Source: Chitinophagales bacterium (GTDB taxonomy: Bacteria > Bacteroidota > Bacteroidia > Chitinophagales > CAIODY01). Taken from it: 64,000 nt of DNA. Positions 18,632-27,694 of the stretch are shown here, in pieces. Location of the stretch: NCBI GenBank assembly GCA_947449695.1, contig CANFST010000010.1, positions 1-64,000 on the forward strand, given 5' to 3'. The notes under the pieces were generated by a model. That model worked only from the letters and a program-made list of their open reading frames with translations. It ran no database searches and was not told the DNA's origin. The position numbers were made by a program, and so were the translations under genes. Positions within the stretch are counted from its first letter, which is position 1; every line of letters begins with the position of its first letter.

Positions 18632-18811
18632 CTAAAATTCTTCCGTTTTATTTTCATTAGCCTCTGGCAAACGCAACGCCACAGCCCATTTGCTCATTTC
18701 ATAATCTTGCGCTTGCATAGCACCCATCCAATTCAACAATTCAATTGGTTGCTGAAATTGTTGTTGTGAAATTTGTTGTGTGTGCAGTCGGCGGTGTGGA
18801 ACGAAAGACAT
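18632..18811 (-). pseudogene. Truncated duplicate of the 5' end of the HTH_42 gene at 16187-17239
   Basis: MSFVPHRRLHTQQISQQQFQQPIELLNWMGAMQAQDYEMSKWAVALRLPEANENKTEEF* aligns with the first ~57 aa of the intact gene; a near-identical nucleotide block is shared. Confidence 0.85.
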
Positions 18812-18819
18812 AAATGAGT

Positions 18820-19326
18820 TTATTGATTCCTATTAATTACATAAAAATGCCGCCGTCTTCTTTCATTATCTTCATCTACGACATAATCCATCAATTGAAT
18901 CTTTTGGATGTATTCCTGTGGAAGCTGATTTTCTATTGCGCCAGTTAAAATGTATTCTTTATACCAATCATAGGGTAATAAATTGTTGTTTACAGAACCT
19001 TCATCTGCGATATAAACTTGGGCTGCTATTCTAACAATGTTTGAATTCAGAAACTCAAGAGTTGTTTCATTATAGCCATTTCCTAATCCTTCAACACGGT
19101 CTAAATCAGGTTTTTGATTATTATTGATTTCAAAAATTACACCCCAAACTACATCTTCAGAATTATTTGTAAAAACAATATTGCCTTTAGTTGAGCCATC
19201 TGTGCTAACTTTATTGCATTGTAACTTGTAGCCAATTATGTATGCGTTGCAAACTTTAATTGCAGAAGAAACTCTTTTTTGAAGCCGCATTTGATTCATG
19301 TTTGAACCATAAGCAAAAATATTCAT
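18820..19326 (-). CDS. Gamma-glutamylcyclotransferase-like protein
   Basis: MNIFAYGSNMNQMRLQKR...WGVIFEINNNQKPDLDRVEGLGNGYNE. Confidence 0.8.
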   Translation of the reverse strand: MNIFAYGSNMNQMRLQKRVSSAIKVCNAYIIGYKLQCNKVSTDGSTKGNIVFTNNSEDVVWGVIFEINNNQKPDLDRVEGLGNGYNETTLEFLNSNIVRIAAQVYIADEGSVNNNLLPYDWYKEYILTGAIENQLPQEYIQKIQLMDYVVDEDNERRRRHFYVINRNQ

Positions 19327-19337
19327 TGTTATTCGTT

Positions 19338-21317
19338 TTAATAATTCACTAACTTCTCCAAACTCTCTTTCAGTCTTGCTTTGGCAAGGAAATTATTTTC
19401 TAATGGAATAGCAAACGGAACAGGCGTATCTAACGAAGCACAACGCATCACAGGTGCATCAAGGCTTTCAAAGCAATGCTCATTAATCCATGCAGAAATT
19501 TCTCCACCAATACCACCAATCAAAGTGTCTTCATGCAACACTAAAACTTTGCCTGTTTTATTTACTGTTTTTTCAATCGCTTCATAATCTAATGGGGCTA
19601 ACGTTCTCAAGTCTAATATCTCAACACCCACCTCTAACGTCTTTGCGATTTCCAACGCCCAATGTACTCCAGCGCCATAAGTAATAATAGAAACATCATT
19701 TCCTTCCTGCACTACATTGGCTTTGCCAATTTCAATTTCATAATAATCGGTCGGCACCATGCCACTTACACTTCTGTATAAAGCTTTGTGTTCAAAGAAC
19801 ATCACAGGATTTGGGTCATTGATAGCCGCAATCAACAAGCCTTTTGCATCTGCTGGTGTAGATGGATAAACCACTTTCAAACCCGGCACTTTAGTAAACC
19901 ATGCTTCATTGCTTTGACTATGAAACGGCCCAGCACCAACGCCTGCGCCTGTAGGCATACGCACCACCACATCAGCATTTTGTCCCCAGCGATAATGAAT
20001 CTTTGCTAAGTTGTTTACTATCTGATTAAAGCCTTCTGTCACGAAATCTGCAAATTGCATTTCCATCACCGCTTTATATTTTTCTAAACTCAAGCCTAAT
20101 GAAATGCCAATGATGGCGCTTTCGCAAAGCGTTGTGTTGCGAACTCTTTCTTTACCAAATTCAGCAACAAAACCATCTGTGATTTTAAATACACCACCAT
20201 ATTCAGCCACATCCTGTCCCATCACAATCAGGTTAGAGTGCTTTTGCATACTTTGTTTCAAGCCTTCGCTAATAGCATCTACCAATCGCATTTCCTTTGT
20301 TTCTGATGACTGATTACTGATAGCCGATAACTGTTTATGCGGCGCAAAAATATCGTTCACTTCTTCTTCCGTATTAGCAACAGGTTCGGGCGATGCAAAA
20401 CATTTTTCCAAATTGATTTCAATTTCATGTTTGAAATTGGCTTTGGTTTCATCCACAAAATTTTGCGAAATAATTTTTTCTTCCAACAAATAGTTTTCAA
20501 AATTCATCACTGGGTCTAACTTTCCCCATTGTTCGAATAATTCTTTCGGCACATATTTCACACCGCTGGCTTCTTCATGTCCTCTCATTCTGAAAGTCAT
20601 GCATTCTACCAAAATCGGTTTTTGCTCACGAATGCAATATTCACGAGCTTCCTGCATGGTATGATAAACCTCTAAAATATTATTGCCTTCAATCGTAATA
20701 CCCTTCATGCCATAACCAATAGCTCTGTCGGATAATTTTTCGCAAACAAATTGTTCGTTAGTTGGCGTTGATAAACCATAACCATTGTTTTCAATTACAA
20801 AAATCACAGGTAAACCCCATACGGCTGCGGTATTCAAGGCTTCATGAAAGTCTCCCTGACTGGTGCCACCATCACCTGTAAATGCCACACTTACTTTATT
20901 TTCTTTGCGTAATTTATAAGCTAATGCCGCCCCATCAGCCAATGAAAGTTGTGGACCCAAATGCGAAATCATACCACAGATATGATGTTCGGCACTTCCG
21001 AAATGAAAACTTCTTTCACGGCCTTTGCTGAATCCATTTTTTTTGCCTTGCAATTGCATAAACAATTTATCTAAAGGCATTTTTCGGGTAGTAAAAATTC
21101 CAAGATTACGATGCAATGGCATTACCCATTCATCATGTTGTAAAGCGCAGGCAACGCCTACAGATATTGCTTCCTGACCAATGCCGCTAAACCATTTGCT
21201 TACTTTTCCTTGACGCAAAAGCAGCAACATTTTTTCTTCGATTGCTCGTGGTAGGGCAATGTTCTTGTATAATTCAATCAGCTTTTCGTTGCTAAGATTT
21301 TTTTTGTCGAATTTCAT
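19338..21317 (-). CDS. Fused alpha/beta 2-oxo acid dehydrogenase E1 component
   Basis: N-half E1alpha (FTGDGGTSQGDFHEALNTAAVWGLPVIFVIENNGYGLSTP), C-half E1beta (ALSEGLKQ-like, PTGAGVGAGPFHSQSNEAWF, VLHEDTLIGGIGGEISAWI). Confidence 0.93.
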   Translation of the reverse strand: MKFDKKNLSNEKLIELYKNIALPRAIEEKMLLLLRQGKVSKWFSGIGQEAISVGVACALQHDEWVMPLHRNLGIFTTRKMPLDKLFMQLQGKKNGFSKGRERSFHFGSAEHHICGMISHLGPQLSLADGAALAYKLRKENKVSVAFTGDGGTSQGDFHEALNTAAVWGLPVIFVIENNGYGLSTPTNEQFVCEKLSDRAIGYGMKGITIEGNNILEVYHTMQEAREYCIREQKPILVECMTFRMRGHEEASGVKYVPKELFEQWGKLDPVMNFENYLLEEKIISQNFVDETKANFKHEIEINLEKCFASPEPVANTEEEVNDIFAPHKQLSAISNQSSETKEMRLVDAISEGLKQSMQKHSNLIVMGQDVAEYGGVFKITDGFVAEFGKERVRNTTLCESAIIGISLGLSLEKYKAVMEMQFADFVTEGFNQIVNNLAKIHYRWGQNADVVVRMPTGAGVGAGPFHSQSNEAWFTKVPGLKVVYPSTPADAKGLLIAAINDPNPVMFFEHKALYRSVSGMVPTDYYEIEIGKANVVQEGNDVSIITYGAGVHWALEIAKTLEVGVEILDLRTLAPLDYEAIEKTVNKTGKVLVLHEDTLIGGIGGEISAWINEHCFESLDAPVMRCASLDTPVPFAIPLENNFLAKARLKESLEKLVNY

Positions 21318-21440
21318 TTGATGAAATAAATTGAATAACAAAGGTAGTTCAACGAATTAAGATTGGCGAACTATAAAACAAAATGTGGCAAGCGTTTTGC
21401 ACAAAAAAAGCTACATTTATTTTCTAAAAAAATCTAAAAA

Positions 21441-22172
21441 ATGAAACTCAATTTCACCGTTGTTATTTGTGCAGTGGCTGCTATTATTTGCGCCACTATT
21501 GTTGGTAATGCTTACAAGTATAAATTTAAAACTACCGAAACCATCTCTGTTACCGGGCTTGCAGAAAAAGAATTTGAAAGCGATAAAATTGTTTGGAATG
21601 CCAACTATTCTAAAAAAAGCATGGATTTAAAATCTGCTTATGCCGAGTTGAAAGATGATGAAAGCAAAATAAAATCGTACTTGGTAAAAAAAGGAGTAAC
21701 CGAAAATGAAATGGTTTTTTCTGCCATCACCATCACAAAAGATTTTGAACCAAAAATTGATGCCAATGGAAGGCAGTATGGTACTGAATTTACAGGCTAT
21801 TCGCTTTTACAAAGTGTAAATGTGGATTCAAAAGAAATTGAAAAGGTCGAAAAGATTTCGAGAGAATCCACCGAATTAATTGAAGATGGTATCGAATTAA
21901 ATTCATCGGCGCCATCTTATTATTACTCAAAATTATCGGAACTGAAATTGGATTTATTAGCCAAAGCCAGTGCTGATGCGAAGCAACGAGCCGAAGTGAT
22001 TGCAAAAAATAGTGGAGGAAATTTGGGTGACATTAAAAAATGCAACATGGGTATTTTCCAAATTACAGGATTAGACACAAATGAAGATTTCAATTCAGGT
22101 GGTGCATTTAATACTACATCAAAAAGTAAAAAAGCAACCATTACAGTACGAATTGATTTTGGGGTGAAATGA
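21441..22172 (+). CDS. SIMPL (DUF541) domain protein
   Basis: ETISVTGLAEKEFESDKIVWNANYSKKS...SADAKQRAEVIAKNSGGNLGDIKKCNMGIFQIT. Confidence 0.85.
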   Translation: MKLNFTVVICAVAAIICATIVGNAYKYKFKTTETISVTGLAEKEFESDKIVWNANYSKKSMDLKSAYAELKDDESKIKSYLVKKGVTENEMVFSAITITKDFEPKIDANGRQYGTEFTGYSLLQSVNVDSKEIEKVEKISRESTELIEDGIELNSSAPSYYYSKLSELKLDLLAKASADAKQRAEVIAKNSGGNLGDIKKCNMGIFQITGLDTNEDFNSGGAFNTTSKSKKATITVRIDFGVK

Positions 22173-22186
22173 ATTTTTTAAAACTC

Positions 22187-22222
22187 AAAAAAGCCCAACT
22201 GTTCAATACAGAGGGCTTTTTT
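22187..22222 (+). terminator. Rho-independent terminator downstream of the SIMPL gene
   Basis: aaaaaagccc ... gggctttttt hairpin followed by a T tract. Confidence 0.75.
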
Positions 22223-22485
22223 TATTACTTATTGGGTTCAAGGATACGCTAAAGAATTGATGTTTCGCTATGCTAACGCTGTGAACAAAGCGAAAACAGT
22301 TAACAAACAAACCATGTAAATTGTAAAAGGAACTGATTTCATAAGTATTAGTTTTGTTGATGTAAATTTAATAACAGAAGACTTGAAATATTGAAAAGTA
22401 AACAGCGTAAAAGCATAAGGTTTTGAACGTAGAGTTTTAAAAGTGTCTATTTTAATTAAATTTGAGCCAACAATTTTTTAACGAA

Positions 22486-23454
22486 ATGAAGAAGATTTTT
22501 TTAGTGTTGTTTTCTGTTTTCTGTTTTGCATCCATGCTTTATGCGGCCGATAAAATAGAAAAGCAAATTCCGCCAAAAGCCGCTTTTGAAGATGCTTCTA
22601 AGAGAACAACAATTGTTGTGTTGTTGAGTGAAGACCCAAAAAAAGTGTTGCAACTAAAGAAGAAAAAAGATGATTTGGTTTTTTACCAAGAAGATGTGCA
22701 ATACTTTAATCAGCAATTAAAATTAGCAGTTGAAAAATATTGGAAGTTTACCGAAAAGGTAGAATTTCATACAATGGCTGAAGTGAAAAAAATGATTGTC
22801 GGAAAAAAAGCAAAGGATTATTTGTTGTTGCAATGGCTTGAACAAACTGATAAACCCTTGCCTTCACCCAATCCAAAAGTTGAAATCGAAATTGGTTTAC
22901 CATTTAAAAAATTATCCAATAATGAAAGATGGGGATGTTTTGAATTGCGTTTGGCGGAAATGTTAATGCCCGGAAAGCCTGAATTGTTCAGCACCCGAAC
23001 AAATCTAATCGCACCTCTTTATTTGGATGACGCATATTCGATGATGATTTTGCAATACGAATTAAATAATCGTTTGCAGGGTTTGAAGGAAGGCGATGTG
23101 AAAAAAAATATTGCAGCGAATGCAAAAATGTTGAGCACTAAAACATTGCTGATTGATAAAAAAGATATTGACCAAAATAAATTTGGTGATGGCAGAGTTG
23201 ATAAATCATTTTATCCTTACGAAACGCAGATTGATAATGCGGACTCAATTTTTGTAAAACTGCAACAGGCCAATTTGGATTATGCAGTGTTAAAAATAAT
23301 TCCCAATGACAACAATGAATTGGTTCACTATTTTATAAGCTGCGAAGATGCTGTATTCTGCAACGTGTATGTTTCTAAATATGATGCGAAGTTAAAACGC
23401 AAACAACGCATCAATGCTGATGTTTTGAAGGGCTACACTAAAAGCATCAAGTAA
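22486..23454 (+). CDS. Hypothetical exported protein
   Basis: 330-aa ORF (track start 22462); MKKIFLVLFSVFCFASMLYAADK signal peptide. Confidence 0.7.
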   Translation: MKKIFLVLFSVFCFASMLYAADKIEKQIPPKAAFEDASKRTTIVVLLSEDPKKVLQLKKKKDDLVFYQEDVQYFNQQLKLAVEKYWKFTEKVEFHTMAEVKKMIVGKKAKDYLLLQWLEQTDKPLPSPNPKVEIEIGLPFKKLSNNERWGCFELRLAEMLMPGKPELFSTRTNLIAPLYLDDAYSMMILQYELNNRLQGLKEGDVKKNIAANAKMLSTKTLLIDKKDIDQNKFGDGRVDKSFYPYETQIDNADSIFVKLQQANLDYAVLKIIPNDNNELVHYFISCEDAVFCNVYVSKYDAKLKRKQRINADVLKGYTKSIK

Positions 23455-23465
23455 AATTCGCTCCT

Positions 23466-24554
23466 ATGAATGTTGAATTTTTCAGAAAAGTATTGTTGAA
23501 TTGGTTTGACACCAATCATCGCCCGATGCCCTGGAAAGGTTCGAAAGATGCTTACACGGTATGGTTGAGCGAAGTCATTTTGCAACAAACCCGTGTTGAA
23601 CAAGGCCTGCCTTATTTTGAAAAATTTATTGAAAAATATCCAACAGTTGAAAGTCTGGCAAAAGCCAAAGATGATGATGTGATGAAGATTTGGCAAGGCT
23701 TGGGATATTATTCACGGGCAAGAAATTTGTTGGTAACAGCAAGAGAAATCAACGAAAAATTCAACAATCAATTTCCGCAGGATTACGAAGAATTAAAAAA
23801 ACTAAAAGGCATCGGAAGTTATACTGCCGCTGCTATCTCATCGTTTGCTTTTGATTTGCCTCATGCCGTTGTGGATGGAAATGTTTACAGAGTTTTAAGC
23901 CGAATCAATGCAATTGAAACGCCCATTGATTCAACAAAAGGGAAAAAACAATTTGAACAATTAGCCAATAAATTTTTAGATAAAAAACATCCAGCACATT
24001 ACAATCAGGCAATGATGGATTTTGGTGCAACGCAATGCACACCCAAAAATCCGAAGTGCGATGATTGCATTTTTAAGAAAAATTGCAAAGCCTTTGAACT
24101 AAATCTGGTGGCTGATTTGCCAGTGAAAGAAAAAAAACTGAAACGAAAAAACAGATACTTCAATTTTTTCTACATCACTGATGGAAAATATATTTTGATT
24201 GAAAAAAGAACACAAGAAGATATTTGGCAAAATCTTTTTCAGTTTCCATTAATTGAAACCGAGAAGCAATTCAGCAAAGATGAGTTGATGAAATCAAAAC
24301 TGATGAAACAGCATCCGCTGTTTAAAAATTTTAAAAGAACAGATAAAAAAAATCTTCGTCAGGGAATTTTAAAACAACAAGATTTAACGCATCAAAGATT
24401 ATTTATTCAGTTTTATCTTTTAAAAACCGAAAACGTGAAAACCTTGATGGCAGAAGGTTTTTCATTTGTCAATTCGGAATTAATTGAAGTACATGCCTTT
24501 CCAAAAACCATTGCAGAATTTTTAAATGGTTTGAAAGAAATGACGTTGTTTTAG
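23466..24554 (+). CDS. mutY: A/G-specific adenine glycosylase
   Basis: WLSEVILQQTRVEQGLPYFEKF, LKGIGSYTAAAISSFAF, C-X6-C-X2-C-X5-C cluster (CTPKNPKCDDCIFKKNC). Confidence 0.95.
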   Translation: MNVEFFRKVLLNWFDTNHRPMPWKGSKDAYTVWLSEVILQQTRVEQGLPYFEKFIEKYPTVESLAKAKDDDVMKIWQGLGYYSRARNLLVTAREINEKFNNQFPQDYEELKKLKGIGSYTAAAISSFAFDLPHAVVDGNVYRVLSRINAIETPIDSTKGKKQFEQLANKFLDKKHPAHYNQAMMDFGATQCTPKNPKCDDCIFKKNCKAFELNLVADLPVKEKKLKRKNRYFNFFYITDGKYILIEKRTQEDIWQNLFQFPLIETEKQFSKDELMKSKLMKQHPLFKNFKRTDKKNLRQGILKQQDLTHQRLFIQFYLLKTENVKTLMAEGFSFVNSELIEVHAFPKTIAEFLNGLKEMTLF

Positions 24555-25102
24555 TTTTTCTTCACCAAATTCATTTGCCATTTATTATTGTACAAATCAA
24601 AAGTTGATTTGCTATTAAACAACATCGGGATTCCCCAAATTAAAGCAGCAGGAACAAACAGCAACGAGCCGATTCCTCCAAAGCAACTCTGGAAGCCGTT
24701 TTTATTGTTGTTGGTTAAACTATAAGCAAACAACGATGCAAAAGCCACAGCTGGAATGGTGATTGCTGCACCAGTCCATTTTTGTTTTCGATAAGCCGCA
24801 TCCGATTTTTTAAAAGCGATGGAGCGAATTAAATTGTATGAAATTTTTTGACTGTCAATCATCAAAAAAGTATCAGCTACCTGTTGCACCAAACCATTGT
24901 AGGTAAACAGCTCTGTAACAACTTTTGCTTCGTGATTTGCTAACAAAAAATACGATTCACGTACATTTTCTTTATCGCTTGATTTTGTTCTGTAAATTTC
25001 CAAAGCATTTTGTGCTTGACCATTCAGCGAAATGAAAATAAAAAGTAAGCCAATGGTTTTTGAAAAAATATTTTTCATTTTTGTTGTAACTTTTTGTTGC
25101 AT
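24551..25102 (-). CDS. Hypothetical exported/membrane protein
   Basis: 183-aa ORF with a signal-like N-terminus; stop overlaps the mutY stop. Confidence 0.6.
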   Translation of the reverse strand: MQQKVTTKMKNIFSKTIGLLFIFISLNGQAQNALEIYRTKSSDKENVRESYFLLANHEAKVVTELFTYNGLVQQVADTFLMIDSQKISYNLIRSIAFKKSDAAYRKQKWTGAAITIPAVAFASLFAYSLTNNNKNGFQSCFGGIGSLLFVPAALIWGIPMLFNSKSTFDLYNNKWQMNLVKKN

Positions 25103-25171
25103 TAAAAGTAAAATTTATCGGCTAATTTTATTCAAACATTTTATTTTTATAAAACTCTAAAACCAATCGTC

Positions 25172-26404
25172 ATGAAAAAATTGTTTTTATTTCTTCCGTT
25201 TTTGTTTTCATTTTCGTCGCCAGATAAGCAAATAAAAACTTTGCAACAGTTTTCGGCTACCATGCTTCAAAAATTAAATTCGATGAGTGAAGGCAGCTAC
25301 ACAATTAATTACTCTTTTAGTGAATATACAGATACGGGCAAGGCCGTTGTTTTTAAAAGCATCGACAAAGTATATTATAAACGCAACCTGTCAGATAGCT
25401 TGTCACCAGTGGTTTTTAAAGATTTTTCACAGGATGGTATCTGGTATTTAGATGGTAAAAATTGTGCTGTAATTGATAGTGCAAAAAAAACAATTCGCTA
25501 TGCAAAAATTGAAGCCAATCGATTGATGGAATGGAGAGAAAGAAATTATCGACAAAATAATCGATTGCTTAAAATTTTGATGAACCCGGTAAATTTCAGC
25601 TATTACGTTGATAAAAAAAATTGGGATAAAATCACTTTCATTAACGACACCATTTACAAAAATACGCATTGCTATTATTTAAAGAGTTTTGTAATTGATA
25701 CTGATTATGTAAACAATATTATTTCTGGACCATTTTACAATGAAATATTTGTTGATAAAAAAACAATGTATCCAATTAGATTTATTGATTTTCAGAATTT
25801 GGAAGGCACAGCTTCAATTAAAGAAATAGATTTATCAAACATCACTACAGAAAAATTTACAACCAATTTTTTTACAGCACCAACTGATTTTTCAAGCTAT
25901 AAAAATTACACCATAATTAGTACAGTTGAAGAAGCCGAAAAACATGAAGAAGAATCATTGAAAAGGCAAAAAAGTGATACTTCAAAAATTGGGCAACTTG
26001 CAAAGCCTTGGCAGGCAAGCACTTTAGATGGTAAAGTAATTAGTAGTAATGATTTTAAAGGTCAATATCAACTCATTGATTTTAGTTATACTACTTGTTT
26101 TTATTGTGTAAAGTGTATTCCTTTTTTAAATGAATTGGCTAATAAATACAGCGATGTAAGAGTGTTTTGGTTAGATGCTCATGAAACCAATAGTGTCATT
26201 ATTCAATCTTTCTCAAAAAAGAAAAATTTACAATTCCCTATTTATTACAAAGCGGAAAAAGCCGAGCAAGATTATGGTGTTTATGGCAACCCTCATTTGT
26301 ATTTAGTAAATCCAGAAGGAAAAATTATTTACTATTTGCCAGGGTATAACGAACAAGGAGAACATGCAATTGATTCATTATTGCAAGTTTTGCATAAACG
26401 CTAA
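25172..26404 (+). CDS. Exported thioredoxin-like (TlpA/redoxin) protein
   Basis: C-terminal thioredoxin fold with CXXC-like YTTCFYCVKCIPFLNELANKY. Confidence 0.8.
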   Translation: MKKLFLFLPFLFSFSSPDKQIKTLQQFSATMLQKLNSMSEGSYTINYSFSEYTDTGKAVVFKSIDKVYYKRNLSDSLSPVVFKDFSQDGIWYLDGKNCAVIDSAKKTIRYAKIEANRLMEWRERNYRQNNRLLKILMNPVNFSYYVDKKNWDKITFINDTIYKNTHCYYLKSFVIDTDYVNNIISGPFYNEIFVDKKTMYPIRFIDFQNLEGTASIKEIDLSNITTEKFTTNFFTAPTDFSSYKNYTIISTVEEAEKHEEESLKRQKSDTSKIGQLAKPWQASTLDGKVISSNDFKGQYQLIDFSYTTCFYCVKCIPFLNELANKYSDVRVFWLDAHETNSVIIQSFSKKKNLQFPIYYKAEKAEQDYGVYGNPHLYLVNPEGKIIYYLPGYNEQGEHAIDSLLQVLHKR

Positions 26405-26406
26405 GC

Positions 26407-26730
26407 CTAGCTTTTCCAAATCATGTAAGCAAAATAGCAAAGCGCCAAAGCTAATGTAACACCAACTATGCCTTGCATTTGAAAATCTCTTCGCTGCTTT
26501 CGAGCCACAGCAAATGGAAGCAAATTGCAGCAAACACTCATCACCACCATAAACTTAAAAGAAAACCCTGCATAGCTTGGCAGCACCCAACCCCTTAAAA
26601 CATCGCTTAATTGCGAAAGAAATAAATAGCCAAGCAATGGAAAAACAATCGCCAAAATAGCGCCCATCCATGCTTTGTCAATTTTAAAGAAATTCATTTT
26701 TAAATTAAATTTTAAAACACATAGGCACAA
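26407..26730 (-). CDS. Hypothetical membrane protein
   Basis: 107-aa ORF with three hydrophobic segments. Confidence 0.55.
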   Translation of the reverse strand: MCLCVLKFNLKMNFFKIDKAWMGAILAIVFPLLGYLFLSQLSDVLRGWVLPSYAGFSFKFMVVMSVCCNLLPFAVARKQRRDFQMQGIVGVTLALALCYFAYMIWKS

Positions 26731-26868
26731 TAGAAATTCCGATTTATCGGAACTAATGTTTTACTATTTCATTTCTGATATTTATTCAAAGTGAAAATAG
26801 AAGATGAATCTTTTATCATAGAAAGCAAAGAAATTATTTTTCTAAAATTTCTATGTGTCTATGTGGTT
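26715..26868. repeat. Imperfect long inverted repeat with internal hairpin
   Basis: aaacacataggcacaatagaaatt (26715-26738) versus aatttctatgtgtctatgtggtt (26846-26868); internal ttccgat-tt-atcggaa (26737-26752). Confidence 0.6.
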
Positions 26869-26883
26869 AAATGTTTTTGTTGT

Positions 26884-27654
26884 TTAGTCTATTAAAATTT
26901 TTGTGATAGCAGCAATATGTTGATGCGCCGTTAAATCAAATTGCACTGGCACTACCGATACAAAACCGTTTGCCAAAGCCCATTCATCAGTATCTTCAGC
27001 TTTATCATTGCTCTCAAATTTTCCTGTGAGCCAAAAATATTTTTTGCCTCGTGGGTCACGTCGTTCATCAAATTCTTCTACCCAATTGGCGTAAGCTTGT
27101 CGGCAAACCTTCATTCCTTTTATCTCATTCAAATTTAATTTCGGAATGTTCACATTCAGCAACGAATTTAATGGCAAGCCATGTTGCAAAACTCTTTCAG
27201 CAACTTTTGTAACAAAATGTTTCGATGCCGAAAAATCAGCATCAAAATCATAATCCAATAATGAAAAACCAACAGATGGAATGCCATCAATTGCCGCTTC
27301 TATGGCTGCACTCATGGTGCCGCTATAAATTACATTGATAGAAGCATTGCTGCCATGATTAATGCCGCTTACACACAAATCAGGTTTGCGGTGTAACACT
27401 TTATCAATCGCCAATTTCACACAATCGGCAGGTGTGCCACTGCATTGATAAGTTTCAATACCTTTAAATAAATCCACTTTTTCTAATCGCAACGGACTGC
27501 CAATAGTGATGGCATGACCCATACCACTTTGCGGCGCATCAGGTGCAACAACTATTACTCTACCCAAATGTGAAACCGCTTCCACCAAGGCTTTGATGCC
27601 TGGTGCAGTAACACCATCATCATTCACTACTAAAATTAATTTTTCTTGATTCAT
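26884..27654 (-). CDS. surE: 5'/3'-nucleotidase SurE
   Basis: LVVNDDGVTAPGIKALVEAV, GTPADCVKLAID, VSGINHGSNASINVIYSGTMSAA. Confidence 0.96.
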   Translation of the reverse strand: MNQEKLILVVNDDGVTAPGIKALVEAVSHLGRVIVVAPDAPQSGMGHAITIGSPLRLEKVDLFKGIETYQCSGTPADCVKLAIDKVLHRKPDLCVSGINHGSNASINVIYSGTMSAAIEAAIDGIPSVGFSLLDYDFDADFSASKHFVTKVAERVLQHGLPLNSLLNVNIPKLNLNEIKGMKVCRQAYANWVEEFDERRDPRGKKYFWLTGKFESNDKAEDTDEWALANGFVSVVPVQFDLTAHQHIAAITKILID

Positions 27655-27694
27655 TTATTTTTTTCTTTACAAACTTTAAGAACTTGATGAACTT

